DNA of 11,017 nucleotides from the NCBI GenBank assembly GCA_938003725.1, contig CALKXX010000055.1, positions 1 to 11,017 on the forward strand, in the 5' to 3' direction. Each line of letters begins with the position of its first letter. Positions within the stretch are counted from its first letter, which is position 1. Origin of the DNA: an uncultured Sphingomonadaceae bacterium (lineage in GTDB: Bacteria; Pseudomonadota; Alphaproteobacteria; Sphingomonadales; Sphingomonadaceae). Under the pieces are notes generated by a model, which saw nothing but the letters and a program-made list of their open reading frames with translations, did no database searches and was not told where the DNA came from. Shown piece after piece: positions 1 to 5,940 of this stretch. The position numbers and the translations under genes are program-made.

Positions 1-609
1 CGCTCTGGGCCGGCGATACCGCCGTGAATTCCGCTCCCAACGGCCACCATCATCAACAATCGTCAAGATACCTGCAGCTCCAGCATTCACAAAGGAAGCC
101 TTCCGCTCAGCATAATCAGCAATATCTTCACGTTCTCTTGGGTTTCGCAACGGTAACAGGACTAACTTTCCAGCCATCGCGTCACTTTCTGCCGCAGACA
201 AAGCCGTGGAATAGCCGACATATACGACCTGTGCGTTGGATATTTGCGCAAATTCCGCGCGACCTCGCAAGACAATCTGATCCGTGTCCAATCGAACCGA
301 CTTACTTTGCCCATTCTTGTAGCGGTTAAACGAAATTTTCTGTTTGGACGGCGTGCGTTCCACCAATTTCACCGGCGCATACCATGATGACCCATCGGCC
401 GCGGCTTTCAAACCGGCCTCTGCCCAGCGCGTAGCTATATAATTGACAGTCTTGTTCTCGCCCTGCGTGCCAGGTTTTCGTCCTCCAAATTCATCACTCG
501 CCAATATTTCAATATGTGACCGCATGTCGGCTTCGACAATTTCATCAGAATGAGCGTTTGCCAGTGTCGAATAAGAGAGAACGGTGATGGCTATGAGTAG
601 AAGGCGCAT
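1..609 (-). CDS. M28-type metallopeptidase, secreted (N-terminal part, cut by left edge)
   Basis: This is an open frame of 203 codons from an ATG at 609-607 to the left edge; the C-terminal part, which would carry the zinc ligands, lies outside. Residues 1-19 form a signal peptide (MRLLLIAITV... ending ANA before H20), so the product is exported. Residues 37-53 (LASDEFGGRKPGTQGEN) and the following Thr-Val-x-Tyr-Ile and AEAGLK match the N-terminal signature of M28 aminopeptidase-like proteins. They align with the start of the peptidase at the right edge of this window (SSDAYEGRAPGTPGEEKT). Residues about 110-185 look like a protease-associated insert (VNAGAAGILTIVDD). The family cleaves N-terminal residues from peptides with a two-zinc centre. 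Only a weak AAGG ribosome site precedes the ATG. The family call rests on the N-terminal signature, since the catalytic domain is not visible. Confidence 0.8.
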   Translation of the reverse strand, partial: MRLLLIAITVLSYSTLANAHSDEIVEADMRSHIEILASDEFGGRKPGTQGENKTVNYIATRWAEAGLKAAADGSSWYAPVKLVERTPSKQKISFNRYKNGQSKSVRLDTDQIVLRGRAEFAQISNAQVVYVGYSTALSAAESDAMAGKLVLLPLRNPREREDIADYAERKASFVNAGAAGILTIVDDGGRWERNSRRYRRPRA

Positions 610-653
610 AGAGACTGGTAACCTTAAATTTACGCGGAATATTACCTTTTCCC

Positions 654-682
654 TTGGCATCATGCAGTAAATAATCAATGAT
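654..682 (+). promoter_or_regulatory. Candidate sigma70-type promoter of the qmcA-nfeD operon
   Basis: In the 103-bp spacer between divergent genes, TTGGCA (654-659) is followed after 17 bases by AATGAT (677-682). This is 5/6 and 4/6 to the sigma70 consensus and would start RNA near 689, about 24 bases before the qmcA ATG. The surrounding DNA is AT-rich. No clear promoter was seen for the divergent peptidase gene. The call is by eye and weak. Confidence 0.35.
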
Positions 683-712
683 AATTTTACTTTCGATCAG
701 GGGATAACGACC

Positions 713-1678
713 ATGGAACTAACCGCTGCATTTTTCTTCTTTCTTCTCGTGATTATATATCTCGGGGCGAGTATCAAGATTGTCCGGCAAGGTTATGAAT
801 ATACAATAGAATATTTCGGGCGATTCACAACAGTCGCAAAGCCTGGTTTTAACTTTTTCCCAGCTTTCTTCTATCGCGTCGGCCGGAAGGTGAACATGAT
901 GGAACAGGTTCTGGATATTCCTGGACAGGAAATTATTACCAAAGATAACGCAATGATCTCTACCGATGGCGTGGTTTTCTTTCAAGTTCTGGAGGCACCG
1001 AAAGCCGCATATGAGGTAAACGATCTTTACAATGCTATCCTAAATCTGGTTACGACGAACCTGCGTACGGTGATGGGGTCGATGGATCTGGACGAGACAT
1101 TATCCAAACGCGATGAGATTAACGCCCGTTTGCTGACGGTTATCGACGATGCAACAACGCCCTGGGGCATTAAGATCACCCGCGTGGAGATTAAGGACAT
1201 TCGTCCGCCTCAGGACATTGTCAACGCGATGGCCCGGCAGATGAAGGCAGAACGCGAAAAACGTGCTAATATTCTGGATGCCGAAGGCGCTCGTGCTTCG
1301 GAAATCTTGCGCGCTGAAGGCGAGAAGCAAGGCGAGATATTGCAAGCAGAAGGCCGCCGCGAGGCCGCTTTCCGCGACGCAGAAGCCCGCGAGCGAGAAG
1401 CCGAAGCTGAAGCGAAAGCGACCGACATGGTCTCCAAAGCGATCGCCGGCGGCAACCCACAAGCCATTAATTACTTCATTGCCCAAGACTATGTCAAAGC
1501 AGTGGAGAAATTTGCCACTTCACCCAATGCAAAAACCATATTGTTCCCCGTAGAGGCAACACAGCTTATCGGGACGCTGGGTGGTATCGGCGAGCTTGCA
1601 AAAGAAGCGCTTGGCGAATCCGGTTCACCAACACCGCCCCCTGCCCGCCGAGGGCCTTTTGAACGACAAGGCGAATAG
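713..1678 (+). CDS. qmcA: Stomatin/SPFH (band 7) membrane protein, QmcA/paraslipin type
   Basis: The 321-residue product has an N-terminal membrane segment (about 4-20, Phe- and Leu-rich). An SPFH/band 7 domain follows (about 22-180; QGYEYTIEYFGRF, KPGFNFFPAF, TKDNAMISTDGVVFFQV, RTVMGSMDLDETLSKRDEIN, WGIKITRVEIKDIRPP). Next comes a charged coiled coil (about 175-245) made of 11-residue AEG-containing repeats, then a C-terminal segment (TILFPVEATQLIGTLGGI). Length and order match E. coli QmcA (YbbK), about 305 residues. Such proteins oligomerise at membrane microdomains and support membrane-protein quality control. AGGGG nine bases upstream of the ATG is a good ribosome site. An NfeD-type partner starts two bases after the stop, the usual stomatin-NfeD operon. 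The family call is firm; the specific gene name is by analogy. Confidence 0.93.
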   Translation: MELTAAFFFFLLVIIYLGASIKIVRQGYEYTIEYFGRFTTVAKPGFNFFPAFFYRVGRKVNMMEQVLDIPGQEIITKDNAMISTDGVVFFQVLEAPKAAYEVNDLYNAILNLVTTNLRTVMGSMDLDETLSKRDEINARLLTVIDDATTPWGIKITRVEIKDIRPPQDIVNAMARQMKAEREKRANILDAEGARASEILRAEGEKQGEILQAEGRREAAFRDAEAREREAEAEAKATDMVSKAIAGGNPQAINYFIAQDYVKAVEKFATSPNAKTILFPVEATQLIGTLGGIGELAKEALGESGSPTPPPARRGPFERQGE

Positions 1679-1680
1679 TC

Positions 1681-2139
1681 ATGGGCTTTTTTGAGCAAAT
1701 CATGTCGCTTGAGCCCCATTATCAGTGGCTGATTATTGCTCTGATCATGGGAATAGCCGAGATTATTGTACCCGGCGTATTTCTGATCTGGCTGGCCGCA
1801 GCAGCAGCTATAACCGGCTTTGTTGCGATGTTCATTGATATCACTGTCGCAGGGCAATTTACGCTATTTGGCGTCCTCGCGCTTGCCTCAGTGTTTTTTG
1901 GACGCCGCTGGTATTTGTCCAATAAAGTAGAAAGCTCCGACCCTCTATTGAACGACCGACGTGCGCGCCTGGTTGGAACGAATGTCGTAGCTGTTACGCC
2001 AATTAATGCGACCTCAGGACGCGTAAAGGTTGGGGATAGCGAGTGGCCTGCACGCGGGCCGGCACTTAACAAAGGGGAAACCGCCCGCGTGGTTGATGTC
2101 GCGAGCGGTGTCCTTGTTCTGGAAGAAATTGCAGATTAG
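1681..2139 (+). CDS. NfeD-like membrane protein (short form, stomatin partner)
   Basis: The 152-residue product has hydrophobic segments at about 15-50 (LIIALIMGIAEIIVPGVFLIW and the Ala-rich stretch after it) and at about 57-74. A soluble C-terminal domain (about 95-150) shows the OB-fold pattern of short NfeD proteins: LVGTNVVAVTPINA, GRVKVGDSEWPARG, then GETARVVDVASGVLVLEE. The length fits the short class without the ClpP-like protease domain, like E. coli YbbJ. It begins two bases after the stop of the SPFH gene, so the two are co-transcribed and probably translationally coupled. The pair is expected to work together in the inner membrane. The role beyond partnering with the stomatin homologue is not evident from sequence. 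Confidence 0.92.
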   Translation: MGFFEQIMSLEPHYQWLIIALIMGIAEIIVPGVFLIWLAAAAAITGFVAMFIDITVAGQFTLFGVLALASVFFGRRWYLSNKVESSDPLLNDRRARLVGTNVVAVTPINATSGRVKVGDSEWPARGPALNKGETARVVDVASGVLVLEEIAD

Positions 2140-2149
2140 CAGGCTGCTC

Positions 2150-2182
2150 CCAAAGATGCTTATTTCTTAAAGAAGCCTTTGG
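2150..2182. other. Stem-loop at the junction of convergent genes
   Basis: CCAAAG (2150-2155) pairs with CTTTGG (2177-2182). After a two-base bulge, GCTT (2158-2161) pairs with AAGC (2173-2176), leaving an 11-base loop. The structure sits across the 3' end of the minus-strand 126-residue gene and just after the nfeD stop. Neither strand has a T run after it, so it is not a standard intrinsic terminator. It could protect 3' ends or mark transcript ends made another way, or be chance. Confidence 0.3.
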
Positions 2183-2540
2183 CCATATTCGTGATATCAT
2201 TGATAGGGTTGCCGTCCCCGTCACGATCAAGAAAACCACCTACTTTCCCAAGCAGGCCATCTTCACCGCCAAGCTTGGAAAGAAAACCCTCTTCGTTGTC
2301 GACGCCAAATTGATTGGCCATTTCAGGCAACAAGCCTTTTAGTTTTTCCGCATCGATACCGGTTTCTGCTGCGGTTTCGGAAATTGCCGACATCGCATCA
2401 GTATTTCCATCTTTGAGCTTGGTAAAAAGAGCTTCTCCGCCGGTCTTTAACTCATCCGACGTCATCCCGATTTTATCTGCAACCGAATCCAAATTCACAT
2501 TGTCCGGAAGCATATCCAGAATACTATCTAACATTCCCAT
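2160..2540 (-). CDS. Small acidic protein with DxDGDGNP motif, unknown function
   Basis: The 126-residue product has no signal peptide or membrane segment. The body is predicted mostly helical with short motifs (LDSVADKIGMTSDELKTGG, then GIDAEKLKGLLPEMANQFGV) separated by Gly/Asp-rich turns. It ends with a Gly-rich stretch (GGEDGLLGKVGGFL) and an Asp loop at 105-116 (DRDGDGNPINDI), followed by a short basic helix. The same C-terminal pattern closes the DUF937 protein encoded just upstream, so the two probably share a binding property, likely Ca2+, and perhaps ancestry. AAGGAG seven bases before the ATG is a strong ribosome site. An intrinsic terminator lies directly upstream, so expression likely depends on read-through or on a promoter inside the DUF937 gene. 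I cannot assign a function. Confidence 0.85.
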   Translation of the reverse strand: MGMLDSILDMLPDNVNLDSVADKIGMTSDELKTGGEALFTKLKDGNTDAMSAISETAAETGIDAEKLKGLLPEMANQFGVDNEEGFLSKLGGEDGLLGKVGGFLDRDGDGNPINDITNMAKGFFKK

Positions 2541-2554
2541 TTTTCTTCTCCTTC

Positions 2555-2589
2555 AAAAAAGCACTAGTTGACCTTTTGCAAACTAGCGC
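2555..2589 (-). terminator. Intrinsic terminator/attenuator between DUF937 gene and downstream gene
   Basis: On the minus strand, GCGCTAGTT (2589-2581) pairs over nine positions, one being G-U, with AACTAGTGC (2569-2561) around an 11-base loop. Six T residues (2560-2555) follow at once. The upstream arm includes the stop codon of the DUF937 gene (2585-2583). The ribosome site of the next gene (GAAGGAG) begins directly after the T run. On the plus strand the G-U becomes an A-C mismatch and no T run follows, so it acts in one direction. Confidence 0.7.
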
Positions 2590-3155
2590 ATCAACTTTCC
2601 AGCCATCCCGATAATATCATCAAGCGGATTACCGTCTCCGTCCATATCAAGCAACGATCCAAGGCCCCCAAGAGCACTGCTAGAAGATGCCTGACCACCA
2701 CCCAGCAAGCCGCCGATCAATCCGCCCAGACCGCCACCGCCGGAGTTGTCACCACCCTGCTTGGCCATATATCCTGCGACCATCATAGCGACGACCGGCA
2801 GCATTTTTTTGAGTAGATCGCTGCTAATCCCGCTCTGTTGCTCAGCGCCAGCAGCTACGGTACGGCTAACTTCCTTTGAACCGAAAATGGTCCCTAGGAT
2901 ATTGTTGCCTTGCTCCACCGGAGTGGGCTGGCTCCCAAGCACGCTGTCAAGAAGACCGCCGCCGCCGAGTTGCCCCAACAGTCCACCCAGTCCTTCAACA
3001 CCACTCGGTTGCGCCCGTGTAGTCTTTTTGAAGCCGCCCAATATTGCCGGGAGCAATGCGACTGCGCCGGCTTGGGCGACGCTTTCATTGATACCCAATT
3101 CCTTGGCCATGGTTCCGATACCACCTGATTGCTGTAGCACGTCCATAATGTTCAT
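2583..3155 (-). CDS. DUF937 family (YidB-like) protein with C-terminal Asp loop
   Basis: The 190-residue product opens with the DUF937 signature: DVLQQSGGIGTMAKELGI, then AQAGAVALLPAILGGFKK (about 5-45). A Gly-rich linker (55-75), a second helical part (about 95-132; SGISSDLLKKMLPVVAMMV) and a long Gly/Ser linker (135-165) follow. It closes with DMDGDGNPLDDI at 170-181, resembling the calcium loop of EF-hand or dockerin modules, although the spacing of the last acidic residues is not canonical. There is no signal peptide. DUF937 has no established biochemical role. AAGGAG six bases before the first ATG supports this start over Met4. It is the first gene of a minus-strand pair, with a terminator overlapping its stop. 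It starts from a 221-bp divergent region shared with the DUF3597 gene. Confidence 0.9.
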   Translation of the reverse strand: MNIMDVLQQSGGIGTMAKELGINESVAQAGAVALLPAILGGFKKTTRAQPSGVEGLGGLLGQLGGGGLLDSVLGSQPTPVEQGNNILGTIFGSKEVSRTVAAGAEQQSGISSDLLKKMLPVVAMMVAGYMAKQGGDNSGGGGLGGLIGGLLGGGQASSSSALGGLGSLLDMDGDGNPLDDIIGMAGKLMR

Positions 3156-3318
3156 TTTTCTCTCCTTCTAACCCGTTATTGGGGAAATCAACTATCGGGT
3201 CGACTCCGCATATGCAGTCCAACTAGCATGTTTTGACGATATTGGATGCAAGAACGACGACTTTACCAGTGTTTACAGTCGTGAAGACCCAAAAACTTGC
3301 TCATCGATGCAGGACTGT

Positions 3319-3347
3319 TTGACTCTTTCGCCGGTTGATCCGATTAA
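3319..3347 (+). promoter_or_regulatory. Candidate sigma70-type promoter of the DUF3597 gene
   Basis: TTGACT (3319-3324) and GATTAA (3342-3347) are 17 bases apart, 5/6 and 3/6 to consensus. RNA would begin near 3354, about 22 bases before the ATG at 3377, leaving room for the strong ribosome site. The -10 match is poor, so the call is tentative. Confidence 0.35.
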
Positions 3348-3363
3348 CTCCACAACGTTCAAA

Positions 3364-3370
3364 AGAGGAG
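3364..3370 (+). promoter_or_regulatory. Ribosome binding site that fixes the DUF3597 start
   Basis: AGAGGAG lies six bases before the ATG at 3377. The frame stays open upstream to 3335, but this site selects the internal ATG. It gives MSIFGKIKNAIFG, the expected family N-terminus. Confidence 0.8.
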
Positions 3371-3376
3371 CAAGAC

Positions 3377-3736
3377 ATGAGTATTTTTGGCAAGATTAAA
3401 AACGCAATTTTCGGCGGTGAAGCAAAAGCAGCGGAACCAGCAGCACCGGCTGCAGAAACCGCTCCGGCAGCGCGCACGGCTATTAGCGACGTTGATGTGG
3501 CCCAACGACTCGACAGCGTACCTGGTGCCGATAAGCTGAATTGGCGTGACTCGATCGTCGACCTGATGAAACTGGTCCAAATTGATCCGAGCTACGAAAA
3601 CCGTAAAGCATTGGCACAAGAGCTTGGCAACGCTGGATATAGCGGAACCGCAGAAGACAATATCGGTCTGCACAAGCGCGTGATGTCTGAAATCGCGGCA
3701 AATGGCGGTATTGTTCCAGCAGAATTGAAAGACTGA
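3377..3736 (+). CDS. DUF3597 domain-containing protein
   Basis: The 119-residue cytosolic product begins MSIFGKIKNAIFG, the usual N-terminus of this family. An Ala/Pro/Glu-rich low-complexity linker (about 15-35) follows, then the compact DUF3597 domain (about 36-119). Recognisable family positions are DVDVAQRLDS, LNWRDSIVDLMKL, NRKALAQELG, then LHKRVMSEIAANGG and the ending VPAELKD. The function of the family is not established; it is often annotated as LysM-associated or stress-related without strong evidence. The start is set by the ribosome site at 3364-3370. It is followed after 40 bases by the uracil-DNA glycosylase gene on the same strand. A hairpin at 3772-3793 could end part of its transcripts. 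Confidence 0.9.
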   Translation: MSIFGKIKNAIFGGEAKAAEPAAPAAETAPAARTAISDVDVAQRLDSVPGADKLNWRDSIVDLMKLVQIDPSYENRKALAQELGNAGYSGTAEDNIGLHKRVMSEIAANGGIVPAELKD

Positions 3737-3771
3737 TTTTCTGGACGTTAAGTTCAAATAGAATTAGGCGA

Positions 3772-3793
3772 GGGCTGTGAGCGATCATAGCCC
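3772..3793 (+). promoter_or_regulatory. GNRA-capped hairpin enclosing the GTG start codon of the glycosylase gene
   Basis: GGGCTGTGA (3772-3780) pairs with TCATAGCCC (3785-3793) over nine consecutive positions, one being G-U, closed by the tetraloop GCGA. The start codon GTG (3777-3779) is in the 5' arm, and the possible ribosome site (AGG at 3766-3768) lies just before it. CCTGTCTTTT follows, too poor in T near the stem for a standard terminator. The structure could repress translation initiation, or partly terminate the upstream transcript. Confidence 0.55.
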
Positions 3794-4436
3794 CCTGTCT
3801 TTTGCCGAAGCGCCAAAAGGTTGTCGGCGATGTCCGCGCCTCGTCGATCTGCGTAAAACGCTTAAAAAAAGCCACCCTGATTGGTGGAATGCACCGGTGC
3901 CAGCCTTCGGTGATCCTGCGGCCTGGCTGGCCATCATTGGCCTCGCACCCGGAAAAGAGGGCGCAAATCGCACTGGCCGAGCATTTACCGGAGATGCATC
4001 GGGTGACCTTCTTTTTGCAACATTAGCGAAATTTGGATTGAGCACCGGTGAGTTCCAATCGTCTATCGACGACGGCATCGTTCTGAACGGCACAATGATA
4101 TTGAACGCAGTAAAATGCCTACCACCAGAAAACAAACCCACCGGAGCCGAGATTAACAACTGCCGGGACTATCTGACCAAGAGTATTGGCGCCCTCCCCA
4201 ATCTTCGCGTTATTCTATGCCTTGGCAAAGTTGCGCATGATAGCATGATACGATTGGCAGGATTGCGGCTAGGGGATAATAAATTTGCACATGGTTCGGC
4301 ACACCAGCTTTCGGCTGACCGCATCTTAATCGATAGCTATCATTGCAGCAGGTATAATGTGAACACCAAACGACTAACGGCGCGGATGTTTGAAGAGGTG
4401 TTTGAACAAGCTATAATTGCTCAGGATCGCCCATAA
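3777..4436 (+). CDS. Uracil-DNA glycosylase, family 5 (UDGb) type, Fe-S
   Basis: The 219-residue product is a base-excision repair enzyme that removes uracil, and in this family other deaminated bases, from DNA. Motif 1 is GLAPGKEGANRTGRAFTGD (55-73), characteristic of family 5 and lacking the catalytic Asp/Asn of families 1 and 4. Motif 2 is HCSRYNVNTKRLT (189-201). C16 and C19 (CRRC), C114 and C129 fit the four ligands of the [4Fe-4S] cluster. GTG at 3777 is the only reasonable start, because an in-frame stop lies at 3765-3767 and CxxC comes soon after the start. The ribosome site is weak and the start codon is inside a hairpin, suggesting low or controlled translation. The 3' end overlaps the convergent L,D-transpeptidase gene by 16 bases. 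The superfamily call is firm; family 5 is favoured over family 4 by both motifs. Confidence 0.9.
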   Translation: MSDHSPLSFAEAPKGCRRCPRLVDLRKTLKKSHPDWWNAPVPAFGDPAAWLAIIGLAPGKEGANRTGRAFTGDASGDLLFATLAKFGLSTGEFQSSIDDGIVLNGTMILNAVKCLPPENKPTGAEINNCRDYLTKSIGALPNLRVILCLGKVAHDSMIRLAGLRLGDNKFAHGSAHQLSADRILIDSYHCSRYNVNTKRLTARMFEEVFEQAIIAQDRP

Positions 4437-5074
4437 ATTTCGGGTAACCAATCACGTGTGACCAGAACCTTCTGTCCGACAGTTACATTTCCGAACAGCT
4501 TACGTGCAAATTCAAGCGGCACACCGATACATCCATGTGTCGCTGAGACGTCATCCACTTCTGCGCCGTGTATGGCGATGCCCTTCCAAGTCAGACGCAG
4601 ATTGTACGGCATTGGGGCGCCCTTGTAAGTACTGCTGACATGGTCCGCATCTTTTTCTAGGATCGGAAACACGCCAGTGGGTGTATCATATTGCTCCCAC
4701 CCCCGGGTTATCTTGGTGCGGGCGATTTCAGCTCCAGCACGATAGACATAGAGTTGCTCAGCCTCCAGGTCGACGACAATTTGTGCCGGACCGCGCAGAC
4801 TATGCGCCTTCACAAAACCTTCATCCCAATAATGTTCGCCGAACTCCAATGGTCGATCAAGTTCGACATAGTGACGTACCGCAAACGCTGATTCCCGGGC
4901 CTCTTTGGGCAAGGTCTCGCCTTGTCTCTCTATATGCGCCTGGGTCCCATCTTCATATTCAACAATGAAATTGGTTTGGGCCGACAACTGTGATGGGATA
5001 AAAAAAGACACCATCAGGCTCAAAGACAAACCTATCCCTGAGTTTATGCCAAACACGTTACGCAATATCTCCAT
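4421..5074 (-). CDS. L,D-transpeptidase (YkuD domain), exported
   Basis: The 217-residue product starts at the ATG 5074-5072, chosen because GGGAG lies nine bases upstream and the protein then opens with a signal peptide (about 1-32, SLSLMVSFFIPSQLSA). The YkuD domain spans about 98-207: IVVDLEAEQLYVYRAG, DTPTGVFPILEKDADH, then the catalytic region with H169, H180 and nucleophile C182 (IAIHGAEVDDVSATHGCIGV). Such enzymes form 3-3 cross-links in peptidoglycan or attach proteins to it. The spacing between the two His is short, as in variants with an LPGYPASHGC-type loop. The Arg that usually follows HGC-Ile/Val is Gly here. The first 17 bases lie inside the end of aguB, suggesting coupled translation. 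The gene ends 16 bases inside the convergent glycosylase gene. Confidence 0.9.
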   Translation of the reverse strand: MEILRNVFGINSGIGLSLSLMVSFFIPSQLSAQTNFIVEYEDGTQAHIERQGETLPKEARESAFAVRHYVELDRPLEFGEHYWDEGFVKAHSLRGPAQIVVDLEAEQLYVYRAGAEIARTKITRGWEQYDTPTGVFPILEKDADHVSSTYKGAPMPYNLRLTWKGIAIHGAEVDDVSATHGCIGVPLEFARKLFGNVTVGQKVLVTRDWLPEIYGRS

Positions 5075-5924
5075 ACGACCTGTCTCCCACCAGCCTACCA
5101 TATATATCTGGTCGCCGATCTGCAAATAGCGCCATCCATCGACGATTTTTTGCTACCATTTCCATATCAATGCGCTCGATCAAGACACCGCTTTCCGTAG
5201 CGTCAAATTCGGCAACCAAATCGCCCCATTCATTGGCAATAAAACTCTGCCCGTAAAAAGTTTGCCCGTCCTCATCTCCAACCCGGTTTGCCGCTATCAA
5301 AGGGACCGAGTTACAAACGGCATGCCCCTGCATCGCACGTCGCCACATTCGGCTGGTATCGATATCGCTATCATGCGGTTCAGATCCAATTGCTGTAGGA
5401 TAGAGCAGGATTTCAGCTCCCATCAGTGCCATTGCGCGTGCGCATTCGGGAAACCATTGATCCCAGCAAATCCCAACACCGATCGTTGTGCCAAACACGT
5501 CCCAGGTCTTGAAACCAGTATCCCCCGGCCGAAAATAGTGTTTTTCTTCATAGCCGGGACCATCGGGAATATGACTTTTGCGATATATGCCCATGATGTC
5601 GCCGTTGGGGTCGATCATCGCGATGCTGTTATAATAATCATCTCTCTCGCGCTCGAAGAAACTTGTGGGAATTGCCACGCGAAGCTGTTTGGCAAGCTTT
5701 TGCATGGCCGAAACCGGTTTACTCTTTGCGACAGAAGCGGCCAGCGCAAAATTTGCATCATCCTTCGTTTTGCAGAAATAGGGGCCGGCGAAAAGCTCGG
5801 GCGGTAAGATAATCTGCGCGCCGTTTTGGGCAGCCTCAGAGATCAGTTCACCGACCGCCGCTATGTTTTCCGCTTCCTCGCCGTTCAATGGCAATTGCAG
5901 GGCCGCTACGGTTAATTCCGCCAT
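5058..5924 (-). CDS. aguB: N-carbamoylputrescine amidase (nitrilase superfamily)
   Basis: The 288-residue cytosolic enzyme hydrolyses N-carbamoylputrescine to putrescine, CO2 and ammonia. The nitrilase triad is visible as E43 (LPPELFAGPYF), K116 (YRKSHIPDGPGY) and C153 (GVGICWDQWFPE). The motifs PYFCK, HIPDGPGYEEKHYFRPGDTG and YPTAIGSEP match the AguB branch rather than generic amidases. The ATG at 5924 is preferred, with GGGGG about seven bases upstream. The frame opens four codons earlier at a TTG. The gene begins 16 bases after the methyltransferase stop. The matching upstream step, agmatine deiminase, is encoded at 8471-9448 on the same strand, which strongly supports the substrate. Length is normal for the family. 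Confidence 0.93.
   Translation of the reverse strand: MAELTVAALQLPLNGEEAENIAAVGELISEAAQNGAQIILPPELFAGPYFCKTKDDANFALAASVAKSKPVSAMQKLAKQLRVAIPTSFFERERDDYYNSIAMIDPNGDIMGIYRKSHIPDGPGYEEKHYFRPGDTGFKTWDVFGTTIGVGICWDQWFPECARAMALMGAEILLYPTAIGSEPHDSDIDTSRMWRRAMQGHAVCNSVPLIAANRVGDEDGQTFYGQSFIANEWGDLVAEFDATESGVLIERIDMEMVAKNRRWMALFADRRPDIYGRLVGDRSYGDIA
5084..5088 (-). promoter_or_regulatory. Ribosome binding site that fixes the L,D-transpeptidase start
   Basis: GGGAG on the minus strand lies nine bases before the ATG at 5074, within the aguB coding region. It favours this start over the longer frame opening at 5125 and yields a proper signal peptide. Confidence 0.65.
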
Positions 5925-5940
5925 AGCGGCCCCCAATAGC

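Larger units (their letters stand above)
3156..3376. promoter_or_regulatory. Divergent intergenic region with inverted and direct repeats
   Basis: These 221 bases separate the DUF937 gene (minus) from the DUF3597 gene (plus), so both promoters should lie here. ACGACT (3257-3262) and AGTCGT (3277-3282) are perfect inverted arms around a 14-base centre. That centre overlaps two copies of TTTAC spaced ten bases apart (3262-3266, 3272-3276). The element is a candidate binding site for a regulator of both genes. No clear sigma70 promoter was found for the minus-strand gene, and no GGAAC/CGTT general-stress promoter was recognised. Confidence 0.4.

Noticed and set aside
3335..3376. Upstream extension of the DUF3597 protein
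   Set aside because: The strong AGAGGAG site and the family N-terminus MSIFGKIK favour the ATG at 3377.
3737..3776. Separate promoter for the glycosylase gene
   Set aside because: No -35/-10 pair was recognisable in the 40-base spacer; the gene is likely read from the DUF3597 promoter.
4451..4475. Short palindrome CAGAA-CC-TTCTG inside the transpeptidase gene as a terminator for the convergent glycosylase gene
   Set aside because: A two-base loop cannot form and no T run follows.
5074..5125. Longer N-terminus of the L,D-transpeptidase starting at 5125
   Set aside because: It would place 17 polar residues before the signal peptide and enlarge the overlap with aguB. The GGGAG site supports the start at 5074.
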